In this document: positions 6,913 to 15,966 of the stretch, in pieces | Position numbering within the stretch: position 1 is the stretch's first letter | Layout of the letters: every line of letters begins with the position of its first letter | Source: JAIBJN01 sp035762005 | Lineage (GTDB): Bacteria > Actinomycetota > Thermoleophilia > Gaiellales > Gaiellaceae | Direction of reading: 5' to 3' | Length of the DNA: 64,000 nt | Assembly (NCBI GenBank): GCA_035762005.1 | Contig: DASTQA010000035.1 | Span: 123,772-187,771 of the forward strand | Position numbers and translations under genes: made by a program | The notes under the pieces: model-generated | Database searches by the model: none | What the model saw: only the letters and a program-made list of their open reading frames with translations | Told to the model about the DNA's origin: nothing

Positions 6913-8615
6913 CGGGGCGCCGCCCGGGTGACGGCGCCCTCGGAGGCCGAGGAGACGAGGGCGGCGTACTTCGCGAAGACGCCGCGCGTGTAGCGCGGCG
7001 GAGGCGGCGACCAGTCGCGCAGGCGGGCGGCGAGCTCGTCGTCGGAGAGCTCGACGCGGAGCTCCCGCGCCTCGACGTCGACGACGACCGTGTCGCCGTC
7101 GCGGAGCGCCGCGAGCGGCCCGCCCCTGACCGCCTCGGGCGAGACGTGGCCCACCATGAGCCCGTGCGTGGCGCCGGAGAAGCGTCCGTCCGTGACGAGG
7201 GCGACCGCGTCGCCGAGCCCCTCGCCGACGATCGCGGCGGTGACGTGCAGCATCTCCCGCATCCCGGGCCCGCCCGCGGGGCCTTCGTAGCGGATGACGA
7301 CGACGTCCCCTGCCTCGAGCCGCTGCCTCTTCACGGCCTCGAAGCAGGCCTCCTCGGACTCGAACACGCGCGCCGGGCCGCGGTGGTGGAGCCGCTCGTG
7401 GCCCGCGAGCTTGACGACGCAGCCCTCCGGCGCGAGGTTGCCGTAGAGGATTGCCAGGCCGCCGGTGGGCTTGAGCGGCGTCTCGAGCGGGACGACGACC
7501 TCCTGGCCGGGACGCTCCGTCGCGGCCGCCGCGATCGTGGCGAGGGTGCGGCCGTCGACGTTGGGCGCCTCGCCGTGGACGAGCCCGCGCTTGAGGAGCT
7601 CGCGGGCGACGAGCGCGACGCCGCCCGCCTCGTGGACGTCGGTGGCGACGAAGCGGCCGCCCGGCTTCAGGCTCGCGACGACCGGCGTGCGCGCGGCCAC
7701 GCGGTCGAAGTCGTCGAGCTCGAGCGGGAGGTCGAGCTCCCTGGCGATGGCGAGCAGGTGGAGCACGCCGTTCGTGGAGCCGCCGGTGGCGGCCACGGAG
7801 GCGATGGCGTTCTCGAGCGCCTCGCGCGTGATCACCTGGGATGGGCGCACGTCGCGGCGCACGAGGTCGAGGGCGAGGCGGCCGGCCCGCTCGGCCGCGA
7901 CGGCCTTGTCGGGGTCGAGCGCCGGGATCCCGTTGAGGCCGGCGGGGCTGATGCCGAGGAAGTCGAGCGCGGTCGCCATCGTGTTCGCCGTGAACTGGCC
8001 GCCGCACGCCCCGGCGCCGGGGCAGGCGACGCCCTCGAGCTCGTGCAGCTCCTCGCCCGTCATCCTGCCGACGGCGTGCGCGCCCACGGCCTCGAAGACG
8101 TCCTGGATCGTGACGTCGCGCCCGCGGAAGCGCCCGGGGGCGATCGACCCGTTGTAGAGGACGAGGCCGGGCAGGTCGATGCGGGCGAGCGCCATCACGG
8201 CCGCCGGGATCGTCTTGTCGCAGCCGACGAGGCAGACGAGCCCGTCGAGGAGGTGGCCGCGCGCGACGAGCTCGATCGAGTCGGCGATCACCTCGCGCGA
8301 GACGAGCGACGCGCGCATGCCCTCCGTCCCCATCGAGACGCCGTCCGAGACGGACACGGTGTTGAACTCGACCGGCATGCCGCCGGCGGCGCGGATGCCC
8401 GCCTTCACGTGCTGGGCGAGCTCCCGCTGGTTGAAGTTGCAGGGCATCGTCTCGATCCACGTCGTCGCCACGCCGACGAGCGGGCGGGCGAGGTCGTCGT
8501 CCGAGAACCCGATCCCCTTGAGCATCGCGCGCGCGGGCGCGCGCTCCGGGCCGTCCGTGAGCGCGGCGCTCCGGCGCTTGGCGGGATCGGAGGGGCGGTC
8601 GTACGGGTCTGTCAT
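6909..8615 (-). CDS. ilvD: Dihydroxy-acid dehydratase
   Basis: 568 residues, normal length. It dehydrates 2,3-dihydroxy-isovalerate and 2,3-dihydroxy-3-methylvalerate to the 2-oxo acids for valine and isoleucine. Cluster and active-site signatures are present: MPCNFNQ, LVGCDKTIPAAVMA and CPGAGACGGQFTANTMA supply the iron-sulfur cysteines, and TDGRFSGATHG closes the C-terminal domain. Start and stop overlap the flanking genes by four bases each. It follows thrB, so the operon interleaves threonine and branched-chain steps. Confidence 0.96.
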   Translation of the reverse strand: MTDPYDRPSDPAKRRSAALTDGPERAPARAMLKGIGFSDDDLARPLVGVATTWIETMPCNFNQRELAQHVKAGIRAAGGMPVEFNTVSVSDGVSMGTEGMRASLVSREVIADSIELVARGHLLDGLVCLVGCDKTIPAAVMALARIDLPGLVLYNGSIAPGRFRGRDVTIQDVFEAVGAHAVGRMTGEELHELEGVACPGAGACGGQFTANTMATALDFLGISPAGLNGIPALDPDKAVAAERAGRLALDLVRRDVRPSQVITREALENAIASVAATGGSTNGVLHLLAIARELDLPLELDDFDRVAARTPVVASLKPGGRFVATDVHEAGGVALVARELLKRGLVHGEAPNVDGRTLATIAAAATERPGQEVVVPLETPLKPTGGLAILYGNLAPEGCVVKLAGHERLHHRGPARVFESEEACFEAVKRQRLEAGDVVVIRYEGPAGGPGMREMLHVTAAIVGEGLGDAVALVTDGRFSGATHGLMVGHVSPEAVRGGPLAALRDGDTVVVDVEARELRVELSDDELAARLRDWSPPPPRYTRGVFAKYAALVSSASEGAVTRAAPR

Positions 8616-9433
8616 ACCTGAGCAGCTCCTTCCTTCGAGGCGGCGAGCCAGAGGACGCGGACGTCCGGGAAGCGGTCGGCGAGCTCCGCGGCGACGGCGT
8701 CGGCTTCCTCCTCGCGCGCCCAGACGATCACGGTCGGGCCCGAGCCGGAGAGCGTCGCGCCGAGCGCGCCCGCCGGCAGGTCGTCCCGCGCGGCGGCGAG
8801 GAGGGGCGCCTGCCGAGCGCGGTACGGCTCGTGGAGGCGGTCGGCGAGGGCGGCCGCGAAGAGCCCGGGCGAGCCCGAGGCGAGCGCGGCGCCGAGGAGA
8901 GCGGCGTGCGCGGCGGTGAACGCGGCGTCCTCGTGCGGGACGCGCGCGGGGAGGGCCGTCCGCGCGGCCGCCGTGCGGACGGTCTCCTCCGGGACGAGCG
9001 CGATCGGCGCCGCCGGCACGTCGTCCCCGAGGCGCTCGATCCGCCCCTCCCACGTCAGGCACGCACCGCCGGAGAGGGCCGCGGCGAGGTTGTCAGCATG
9101 GCCCTCGAGCTCGACGCCCGCCGCGAGGAGGTCCTGCGGCGGCAGGTCGCGTCCGGCCGCGACGGCGCCGGCGACGAGCCCGAGCGCGATCACCGCCGCG
9201 CTCGAGCCGAGCCCGCGCTCGCGCGGGATCCGGTCGGTGAAGTCGAAGCGCAGCCCGTCCGCCGGCGCCAGCCGTTCGAACGCCTGCACGCCCAGGTGCC
9301 GCCGGTCCGGCTCGCCGCCCGGGGCGACCTCGAGCTCGTTCCAGAGGTCGAGCGCGACCGCGGCGCAGTCGAAGCCGGGACCGAGGTTCGCCGTCGTCGC
9401 CGGCGCCCGCACCCGGATCGTCTCGGAGATCAC
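8612..9433 (-). CDS. thrB: Homoserine kinase
   Basis: 273 residues of the GHMP kinase family. It phosphorylates homoserine for threonine synthesis. Motif 1 (APATTANLGPGFD) is near residue 10, the ATP loop RERGLGSSAAVIALGL is in the middle, and the C-terminal GATLSGSGPTVI motif is intact. The GTG at 9433 overlaps the thrC stop (GTGA) and its own TGA overlaps the ilvD ATG (ATGA). Substrate is supplied by hom and product is used by thrC, both just upstream. Confidence 0.95.
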   Translation of the reverse strand: MISETIRVRAPATTANLGPGFDCAAVALDLWNELEVAPGGEPDRRHLGVQAFERLAPADGLRFDFTDRIPRERGLGSSAAVIALGLVAGAVAAGRDLPPQDLLAAGVELEGHADNLAAALSGGACLTWEGRIERLGDDVPAAPIALVPEETVRTAAARTALPARVPHEDAAFTAAHAALLGAALASGSPGLFAAALADRLHEPYRARQAPLLAAARDDLPAGALGATLSGSGPTVIVWAREEEADAVAAELADRFPDVRVLWLAASKEGAAQV

Positions 9434-10410
9434 GCCGCCGCCTCGGCGATCGCGTCGACGTCCGGGGCGACCGAGACGGGGGCGTCGGCGAGCCGGGCCG
9501 CCGCCTCGGGGTCCTTGAGGCCGTGCCCCGTGACGACGCAGACCACGCGGCTCCCCGGCTCCGGCGGCTTCTTGGCGACCGCCGCGACGCCGGCCGCGGA
9601 GGCGGGCTCGCAGAAGACGCCCTCGAGCCGGGCGAGGTCGCGCCAGGCGGCGAGGAGCTCGTCGTCCCCGAGCGGGACGACGCTGCCGCCGGAGCGGGCC
9701 ACCGCCGCCTCCGCCTCCCCGCGGTGCGCCGGCTCCACGATGCGGATCGCGGTCGCGACCGTCCCGGCGCGCGCGGACGCCTCGCCGGCCAGGAGCCGCG
9801 GCATCCCGGCGCCGGCCTCCTCGAAGCCGAGGGCGTAGGCGCGCGTGTTGCCGCCGCCGCCGTAGGGAAGCGCCAGCACGTCGGGCGCGCCGCCGAGGTC
9901 CTCGACGAGCTCGAACGCTGCCGTCTTCTGGCCTTCCAGCCGGTCGGGGTTGAGCGAGTTCACGAGCACGTGCGTGCCCCGCCGCTCCAGCTCGCGGGCG
10001 GCCTCGAGCGCCTGCTCGAAGCTCCCCTGCACCTCGAGGAGCCGCGCCCCCACCGCGCGCGCCTGCGCCACCTTCCCGAGCGCGACCGCGCCGGCGGGCT
10101 GGAGGATGACCGCGAGGAGGCCCGCCCGGGCGCCGTACGCGGCCGCCGAGGCGGCCGTGTTCCCAGTCGACGCGCACACCACCGCACGGGCGCCGGCCGC
10201 GGCCGCCCTCGAGACGGCGACGGTCATCCCGCGGTCCTTGAAGCTGCCCGTCGGGTTGGCGCCCTCCCACTTGAGCCAGAGCTCGACTCCGAGCCGCTCG
10301 GAGAGGCGCCGCGCGGGGAGGAGCGGCGTCGAGCCCTCGCCGAGGGAGACGATCGGGGTCGCCTCGCCGAGCGGCAGGCGGCGCCGGTACCGCTTCGCGA
10401 GGGGAATCAT
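9430..10410 (-). CDS. thrC: Threonine synthase
   Basis: 326 residues, fold-type II PLP enzyme that converts O-phosphohomoserine to threonine. Lys58 in NPTGSFKDRG is the PLP Schiff-base lysine, CASTGNTAASAAAY binds phosphate/substrate, and PYGGGGNT is the glycine-rich phosphate loop. I chose the ATG at 10410 because it gives the family N-terminus (MIPLAKRYRRRLPLGEATP) and because a TAGGGT box lies eight bases upstream; an in-frame start at 10449 would add 13 unlikely residues. It follows hom after a 71-base gap, the largest gap in this operon, and may have its own promoter there. Confidence 0.94.
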   Translation of the reverse strand: MIPLAKRYRRRLPLGEATPIVSLGEGSTPLLPARRLSERLGVELWLKWEGANPTGSFKDRGMTVAVSRAAAAGARAVVCASTGNTAASAAAYGARAGLLAVILQPAGAVALGKVAQARAVGARLLEVQGSFEQALEAARELERRGTHVLVNSLNPDRLEGQKTAAFELVEDLGGAPDVLALPYGGGGNTRAYALGFEEAGAGMPRLLAGEASARAGTVATAIRIVEPAHRGEAEAAVARSGGSVVPLGDDELLAAWRDLARLEGVFCEPASAAGVAAVAKKPPEPGSRVVCVVTGHGLKDPEAAARLADAPVSVAPDVDAIAEAAA

Positions 10411-10418
10411 CGGAGCCG

Positions 10419-10424
10419 ACCCTA
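10419..10424 (-). promoter_or_regulatory. Possible internal -10 box for thrC (TAGGGT)
   Basis: TAGGGT on the minus strand, eight bases before the thrC ATG, in the only sizeable gap of the operon. The -35 region is weak. It matches the box-to-start spacing seen elsewhere in the window. Confidence 0.3.
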
Positions 10425-10481
10425 CAGCCGTCTGCTCGCCCGCACGCACGGCGTCACAAGTACCACGGTGTCACTTGGCGG

Positions 10482-11789
10482 TCAGGCCCAGCCGAGGCCC
10501 GGGACGCCGCGGTCGGAGACGACGGGGAGCGCGGAGGGCTCGTCCCTCGTCTCCGGCAGCCCGCCGATCTCCTCGAGGGCGGCGAGGACGTCGCCCTCCG
10601 AGGCCTCGTGGGTGACGACGTGGAGCGTCGCGGAGCCGTTCCCCTGCTCCTGGACGAGCCGCGCGATCGAGACGCCGTGGCCCGCGAGGCGGAGGGCCAC
10701 CTGCGCCAGGACACCGGCGACGTCGGCGACGCGCAGGCGGACGTAGAAGGGCGAGCGCGCCCGGCCGGCCGGGAGCCGCTCGAGGCTCCGCCAGCAGGCG
10801 TCGTTCTGGAGGAAGCCGGTGCCGGTCGTGCCGATGACGCTGACCATGTCGGCGACGACCGCCGAGGCCGTCTCCATGCCGCCGGCGCCGGGGCCCTCGA
10901 GCGTGATCTCGCGGATCGCGTCGCCCTGGAGCATGACCGCGTTGAAGGCGCCCGCGACGGCGGCGAGCGGGTGCCGGCGGTCGACGAGCGCGGGGCCGAC
11001 GCGGACGTCGAGACCCTCGTCGGTCAGCGTCGCCTGCCCGACCAGGCGCACGACCATGTCCATGTCGCGGGCGGCGGAGACGTGCTCGCCGGTCACGGCC
11101 TCGATCCCCTCGAAGTCGACGTCGTCGAGCGTCACGCGCGACCCGAACGCCATCGTGGCGAGGATGGCCATCTTCGCGGCCGCGTCGGCGCCGCTGACGT
11201 CCTCCGTCGGGTCGGCCTCCGCGTAGCCGAGGCGCTGCGCCTCGGCGAGCGCCCCCTCGTAGGCGGCGCCGCCCTCCATCTCCGTGAGGATGAAGTTCGT
11301 CGTCCCGTTGACGATGCCGAGGACGCGGTGGACGTTCGCGACGACGAGCGCCTCCCGCAGCACCTTGATCACCGGGATCGCGGCGCACACGCTCGCCTCG
11401 AAGCGGAGCTGGACGCCCGCCTCGGAGGCGGCGGCGAAGAGCTCGGCCCCGCGGCGCGCGACGAGCTGCTTGTTCGCCGAGACGACCGGCTTGCCGGCCC
11501 GGAGGAGCTCGAGCACGTAGCCGCCCGTGGGCTCGAGCCCGCCCATGACCTCGGCCACGACCGCGATCGAGCGGTCGTCCCGGACGGCCGCGAAGTCGGT
11601 CGTGAGCACGTCCCCTGCGGGCGCGTGCGCCCGCTCCTTCTCCGGGTCGCGGACGAGCGCGCGCACGACCCGGAGCCGGTGCCCGGTCGCGCGCTCGATG
11701 TCGTCCGCGTTCTCCGCCAGGAGGCGGTCGACGGCCGATCCGACGGTCCCGTAGCCCAGGAGGGCCACGGGGACGTCAATGGACGCCAT
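10482..11789 (-). CDS. hom: Homoserine dehydrogenase with C-terminal ACT domain
   Basis: 435 residues. It reduces aspartate semialdehyde to homoserine. The N-terminal Rossmann motif LLGYGTVGSAV, the NGTTNFILTEME segment and the AADPTEDVSGADAAAKMAILA catalytic region are clear. Residues from about 350 form an ACT domain (YVRLRVADVAGVLAQVALRLA), the usual site of threonine feedback inhibition. The start overlaps the end of ilvC by 14 bases. Aspartokinase and semialdehyde dehydrogenase, which feed it, are not in the window. Confidence 0.95.
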   Translation of the reverse strand: MASIDVPVALLGYGTVGSAVDRLLAENADDIERATGHRLRVVRALVRDPEKERAHAPAGDVLTTDFAAVRDDRSIAVVAEVMGGLEPTGGYVLELLRAGKPVVSANKQLVARRGAELFAAASEAGVQLRFEASVCAAIPVIKVLREALVVANVHRVLGIVNGTTNFILTEMEGGAAYEGALAEAQRLGYAEADPTEDVSGADAAAKMAILATMAFGSRVTLDDVDFEGIEAVTGEHVSAARDMDMVVRLVGQATLTDEGLDVRVGPALVDRRHPLAAVAGAFNAVMLQGDAIREITLEGPGAGGMETASAVVADMVSVIGTTGTGFLQNDACWRSLERLPAGRARSPFYVRLRVADVAGVLAQVALRLAGHGVSIARLVQEQGNGSATLHVVTHEASEGDVLAALEEIGGLPETRDEPSALPVVSDRGVPGLGWA

Positions 11790-12786
11790 GCGCCTCCGCG
11801 CCGAGCAGCCCCTCCCTGCCGGCCAGCTCGCGGAGCTCGGCCCCGACCGACTCGACCGGATGGCGGGCGGCCATCCGGCGCAGCGCCGTCAGCCGCGGGC
11901 GGCCGTTCTCCTCCTCGGCGATGAGCTCGCGGGCGAAGCTCCCGTTGCGGACGTCCTCGAGCAGCTTCTTCATCGTCGTGCGCACGTGCTCGTCGACGAC
12001 CACCGGCCCGCGCGTGAGATCGCCGTACTCGGCGACGTCCGAGATGGAGTCCCGCATGTGCGAGAAGCCGCCCTCGTAGATGAGGTCGACGATCAGCTTG
12101 AGCTCGTTGATGCACTCGTAGTAGGCGATCTCCGGCTGGTAGCCGGCGTCCACGAGCGTCTCGAAGCCGGCCTGCATGAGCGCGCAGACGCCGCCGCAGA
12201 GGACGGCCTGCTCCCCGAAGAGGTCGCTCTCGGTCTCCTCGGCGAACGTCGTCGCGATCATGCCCGCGCGGCCGCATCCGATGGCCGCGCCGTACGCGAG
12301 CGCGAGCTCGAAGGCGCCGCCGCTCGCGTCCTGGGCGACGGCGACGAGGCCCGGGGTGCCCGCGCCCGCCTCGAAGAGCTGGCGGACGCGGTGCCCGGGC
12401 CCCTTGGGGGCGACCATGACGACGTCGTGGCCGGGCTCGGGCCGGATCTGTCCGAAGTGGACGTTGAAGCCGTGGGCGAAGAGGACGGCTGCATCCGGCT
12501 CGAGGCTCGGGGCGACGTCGCGCTCGTAGACGCCCTTCTGGACGTGGTCGGGGAGGAGGACGGCGACGAGCTGCGCGCCGCGGACCGCCTCGGCGAACGG
12601 CCGGACGGCGAGCCCGGCCTCCTCGGCGGCGGCCCACGAGGAGCTGCCGTCGCGGAGGCCGACCTCGACGTCGACGCCGGAGTCGCGGAGGTTGAGCGCG
12701 TGCGCATGGCCCTGGCTGCCGTAGCCGAGGACCGCGACCTTGCCCGAGAGGAGGTCGAGGTTGCCGTCGCGGTGGACCGTTGCCAT
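11776..12786 (-). CDS. ilvC: Ketol-acid reductoisomerase, class I
   Basis: 336 residues, the short (class I) form. It isomerises and reduces acetolactate and acetohydroxybutyrate with NADPH. The cofactor motif GYGSQGHAHALNLRDSG and the DGSSSW loop (serines expected for NADPH) are present, as are the metal-binding D and E residues in AEETESDLFGEQ and the later YECINELK helix. An AAAGGA site lies eight bases before the ATG. It follows ilvN by 14 bases. Confidence 0.97.
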   Translation of the reverse strand: MATVHRDGNLDLLSGKVAVLGYGSQGHAHALNLRDSGVDVEVGLRDGSSSWAAAEEAGLAVRPFAEAVRGAQLVAVLLPDHVQKGVYERDVAPSLEPDAAVLFAHGFNVHFGQIRPEPGHDVVMVAPKGPGHRVRQLFEAGAGTPGLVAVAQDASGGAFELALAYGAAIGCGRAGMIATTFAEETESDLFGEQAVLCGGVCALMQAGFETLVDAGYQPEIAYYECINELKLIVDLIYEGGFSHMRDSISDVAEYGDLTRGPVVVDEHVRTTMKKLLEDVRNGSFARELIAEEENGRPRLTALRRMAARHPVESVGAELRELAGREGLLGAEAHGVH

Positions 12787-12800
12787 GGGAGTCCTTTCTG

Positions 12801-13313
12801 TCAGCGGAGGACGTGCTGGGGGCGGGGGGCGGAGCGGAGGGACGCCCGGGCGAGGCCGATCCGGCCGGTGCGCGCCATCTCCTTGAGGCCGTGCGGGCGC
12901 AGGAGCTCCTCGAACGCCTGCAGGCGCTCGGGCGTCCCGACGACCTCGAAGACCATCTCCTCCGGGCCGAGGTCGGCGACGCGGGCGTCGAAGACGTCGG
13001 CGAGCGCCATCAGCTCGGCGCGCTTGCTCGGCGCTGCGGCCACGCGGAGGAGCGCGAGCTCCCGCTCGACGGCCTCGCCGGCCTCGAGCGTCGACACGCG
13101 GAGGACGTTCACGAGCTTGTGCATCTGCTTCTCGATCTGCTCGAGCTGCTCGGCCGGGCAGCGGACGGTGAGCGTGATCCGGGAGACGTCGTGCCGCTCG
13201 GTCGGGCCGACGGCGAGGCTCTCGATGTTGAAGCCGCGCCGGGCGAACATGTTCGAGACGCGCGCGAGCGCCCCGGGCTTGTTCTCGACGAGGACCGAGA
13301 CCGTGTGCGTCAC
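12801..13313 (-). CDS. ilvN: Acetolactate synthase, small (regulatory) subunit
   Basis: 170 residues. An N-terminal ACT domain (VSVLVENKPGALARVSNMFA and RRGFNIESLAVGPTE) is followed by the conserved C-terminal half. It activates the large subunit and confers valine feedback control. The GTG at 13313 overlaps the ilvB stop (GTGA), which couples subunit synthesis. The length is typical of the actinobacterial IlvN/IlvH family. Often called ilvH in related genomes. Confidence 0.95.
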   Translation of the reverse strand: MTHTVSVLVENKPGALARVSNMFARRGFNIESLAVGPTERHDVSRITLTVRCPAEQLEQIEKQMHKLVNVLRVSTLEAGEAVERELALLRVAAAPSKRAELMALADVFDARVADLGPEEMVFEVVGTPERLQAFEELLRPHGLKEMARTGRIGLARASLRSAPRPQHVLR

Positions 13314-15031
13314 GCCTCCACGGCCTCCCCCTCGGGGAACTCGATCACGTCGGTCGCGGCCGCGCCCGCCGGGATCATGGGGAAGCACTTCTCCGCCGGG
13401 TCGACCCGGGCGTCCACCACGGCTGTCCGCCCGCACGCGATCGCCTCCTCGAGGACGCTCTCGAGCTCGTGCTCCGAGTCGACCGTGAAGCCGGCGGCGC
13501 CGTAGGCCTCGGCCAGCTGGGCGTAGTCCGGGACCTGGTGGGTCAGGTGCGTCTGCGAGAAGCGCTCGTCGTAGAACATCTCCTGCCACTGGCGAACCAT
13601 CCCCAGCCACCCGTTGTTGACGATCACGACGACGATCGGGAGGCCCTCGAGCACCGAGGTGGCGAGCTCCTGGCAGGTCATCTGGAAGCACCCGTCGCCG
13701 TCGACGCAGACGACGGTCGCGTCCGGCCGGGCCGCCTTGGCGCCGATCGCCGCGGGCAGGCCGTAGCCCATCGTCCCGAGCCCGCCGGAGGTGACGAAGG
13801 TCCGCGGCCGCTCGCAGACGAGGTACTGCATCGCCCACATCTGGTGCTGGCCGACGCCCGTCGTCCAGACGACGTCGTCGCGGCCGGCCGTGAGGTCGCG
13901 GAGCGACTCCAGCACCGCCTGCGGCTTGAGGAAGTCGCCGTCGCGGGCGTACCGGTACGGGAAGGACTCGCGCCACTCGTCGAGCTGCGCCCGCCAGGCC
14001 GCCGGCCCGGCGTGTCCCGGCTCCGCGCGGCGGCGGAGCTCCGCTGCCAGCTCGGCGAGCGCGAGCTTGAGGGGCCCCGCGACGGGGATGTCCGCCCGGC
14101 GGAGCTTGCCGATCTCGGCGGGGTCGACGTCCAGGTGGACGACCTTCGAGCCCGGCGCGAACGCCGAGAGCTTCCCGGTCACGCGGTCGTCGAAGCGGGC
14201 CCCGGCCGCGACGATCAGGTCGGCCTTGTTCAGGCCCCAGTTCGCCCACTTCGACCCGTGCATGCCGGGCGCGCCGTAGGAGAGCGGGTGGGTCTCGGGG
14301 AAGGCGCCCTTCGCCATGAGGGTCGTGACGACCGGGATCCCGCCCGACTCGGCGAGCTCGAGGAGCTCCTCGCAGGCGTCGCCGTTGACGACGCCGCCGC
14401 CGACGTAGAGGACAGGCCGTGAGGCGGCGAGCAGCGCACCCGCCGCCTCGCGAACCTGTCGTGGGTGGACACTGGCAGGTGGTCTCCACCCTGGAAGATC
14501 GACGTGCGGGGGGTACGCGTAGTCGATCTCCGTCTCCTGCACGTCCTTCGCCACGTCCACGAGAACTGGTCCGCAGCGTCCGCTGCGGGCCACGTGGAAG
14601 GCTGCCTTGAGGACGTGAGGGAGCTCTTGGACGTCCTGGACGAGCCAGGAGTGCTTGACGATCGGGAGGGTGATGCCGGTCGCGTCGGTCTCCTGGAAGG
14701 CGTCGGTGCCGATAAGGCTCGAGCGCACCTGGCCCGTGATGCAGACGAGCGGCGTCGAGTCCATCCAGGCGTCGGCGATCGGCGTGACGAGGTTCGTGAC
14801 GCCGGGGCCCGAGGTCGCGATCGCGACGCCGACCTTGCCGGACGCGCGCGCATAGCCCTCGGCCATGTGCCCCGCGCCCTGCTCGTGGCGCGCGAGGACG
14901 TGGCGGACCGTCGTCCCGCGGGCGAACGCGTCGTAGAGCGGCAGGATCGCGCCGCCGGGGATGCCGAACGCGACGTCGACGCCCTCGGCCTCGAGCGAGC
15001 GCAGGATCGCGTCCGAGCCGAGCATCCTCAT
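13310..15031 (-). CDS. ilvB: Acetolactate synthase, large (catalytic) subunit
   Basis: 573 residues. ThDP-dependent condensation of two pyruvates, or pyruvate and 2-oxobutyrate. It shows GIPGGAILPLYDAF, the catalytic Glu in LARHEQGAGHMAEGYARA, the ATSGPGVTNL motif and the ThDP/Mg site GDGCFQMTCQEL followed by NNGWLGMVRQWQ. It starts MRMLGSDAIL at an ATG overlapping the stop of the upstream LeuB-like gene (ATGA). Confidence 0.96.
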   Translation of the reverse strand: MRMLGSDAILRSLEAEGVDVAFGIPGGAILPLYDAFARGTTVRHVLARHEQGAGHMAEGYARASGKVGVAIATSGPGVTNLVTPIADAWMDSTPLVCITGQVRSSLIGTDAFQETDATGITLPIVKHSWLVQDVQELPHVLKAAFHVARSGRCGPVLVDVAKDVQETEIDYAYPPHVDLPGWRPPASVHPRQVREAAGALLAASRPVLYVGGGVVNGDACEELLELAESGGIPVVTTLMAKGAFPETHPLSYGAPGMHGSKWANWGLNKADLIVAAGARFDDRVTGKLSAFAPGSKVVHLDVDPAEIGKLRRADIPVAGPLKLALAELAAELRRRAEPGHAGPAAWRAQLDEWRESFPYRYARDGDFLKPQAVLESLRDLTAGRDDVVWTTGVGQHQMWAMQYLVCERPRTFVTSGGLGTMGYGLPAAIGAKAARPDATVVCVDGDGCFQMTCQELATSVLEGLPIVVVIVNNGWLGMVRQWQEMFYDERFSQTHLTHQVPDYAQLAEAYGAAGFTVDSEHELESVLEEAIACGRTAVVDARVDPAEKCFPMIPAGAAATDVIEFPEGEAVEA

Positions 15032-15966
15032 GCGGCCACTCCGGCGAACTCGGTGTCCAGGCGGGCCGAGGGGAGGGAGGCGAGGAGCGTGTCCATGAAC
15101 TGGCGCGTCGTCGCGCCCGCGCCGGACGAGACCATGTCGGGCGTGCGTACGCCGTTGCCGAGCGTCCCGACGACCGCGTGCTCGAGCGTGCGCGCGGCGC
15201 TCCGCTCGCCGAGCCCCTCGCCGAGCACGAGCGCCGCCGCGAGCAGCATGGCGCTCGGGTTGGCGACGCCCTGGCCGGCGATTGCGGGCGCCGAGCCGTG
15301 CGTCGGCCCGAACACGCCCTTCCCGTCGGCGCCCAGGCGCCCGGAGGCGACCATGCGCGTCCCCTCGTGCGCGTAGGCGGCGGTGCTCGCGAGCGCCTCC
15401 GCGAACGGCTGCTCGCTCACGATCACGTCGAAGCCCGCCGGGTCGCGGAGGAGCCTGGTCACGGCGGCCTCGAAGCGGCTCTCCTCGACGAGGACGCCCT
15501 CCCGGCGCTCCCCGGACGCGGCGAGCGCGGCGTGCCAGCGGCCTCCGGCGCCCACGGACGTGAGCCTGGCGCGCCGGCTGAACGCGAGCCGGAAGGCGCG
15601 GTCGACGGCGAGCTCGACGGCGTCGTCCGCGAGCGGGCTGACGACGGCCAGCTCGCTCCCGCGCGCGCAGACGCGCGTGATGCGCCAGCTGAGATCGAGC
15701 TCCGCCTTGACCCCGTCGAGCGCGGGCTCGCGGGTCGAGGCGACGAGGACGGCGTCGGCCTCGAGGCAGGCCGCGCGGGTGGCGGGCGGAAGCGGATGCC
15801 CGAAGCGGCGGACGGCGTCCCCGCCGAAGGGCGCGTGCACCTCGTCGATCGCGAACCCGTGCATGCGCGAGACCTCGGTGAGCGCACGGCTCGCCTCGGC
15901 CGTCATCTCGGGCCCGATGCCGTCGCCGGAGAGACAGGCGATCGTGTAGCGCTTCTTGCGGCTCAT
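15028..15966 (-). CDS. Degenerate isopropylmalate/isocitrate dehydrogenase homologue (probable pseudoenzyme)
   Basis: 312 residues with the fold and cofactor loop of LeuB (SGDGIGPEM at the N-terminus; GPTHGSAPAIAGQGVANPSAM near residue 220) but without its active site. Compared by eye with the LeuB in this window: VRELVGGLYYG is replaced by VSPLADDAV (Arg and Tyr lost), SVDKAN by SVGAGG (Lys lost), the DNCGMQ block by unrelated residues, and FGDILSD by FAEALAS (metal Asp residues lost). The substrate arginines of LRxxxDxxANLRP are also changed. The frame is intact and coupled by ATGA to both leuA and ilvB, so it is under selection. It is probably a binding or regulatory subunit, or an enzyme with new chemistry; it should not be annotated as a second LeuB. 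Confidence 0.85.
   Translation of the reverse strand: MSRKKRYTIACLSGDGIGPEMTAEASRALTEVSRMHGFAIDEVHAPFGGDAVRRFGHPLPPATRAACLEADAVLVASTREPALDGVKAELDLSWRITRVCARGSELAVVSPLADDAVELAVDRAFRLAFSRRARLTSVGAGGRWHAALAASGERREGVLVEESRFEAAVTRLLRDPAGFDVIVSEQPFAEALASTAAYAHEGTRMVASGRLGADGKGVFGPTHGSAPAIAGQGVANPSAMLLAAALVLGEGLGERSAARTLEHAVVGTLGNGVRTPDMVSSGAGATTRQFMDTLLASLPSARLDTEFAGVAA

Noticed and set aside
15028..15966. Second functional 3-isopropylmalate dehydrogenase
   Set aside because: Catalytic Tyr, Lys, metal Asp residues and substrate Arg residues are absent; only the fold and NAD loop remain.
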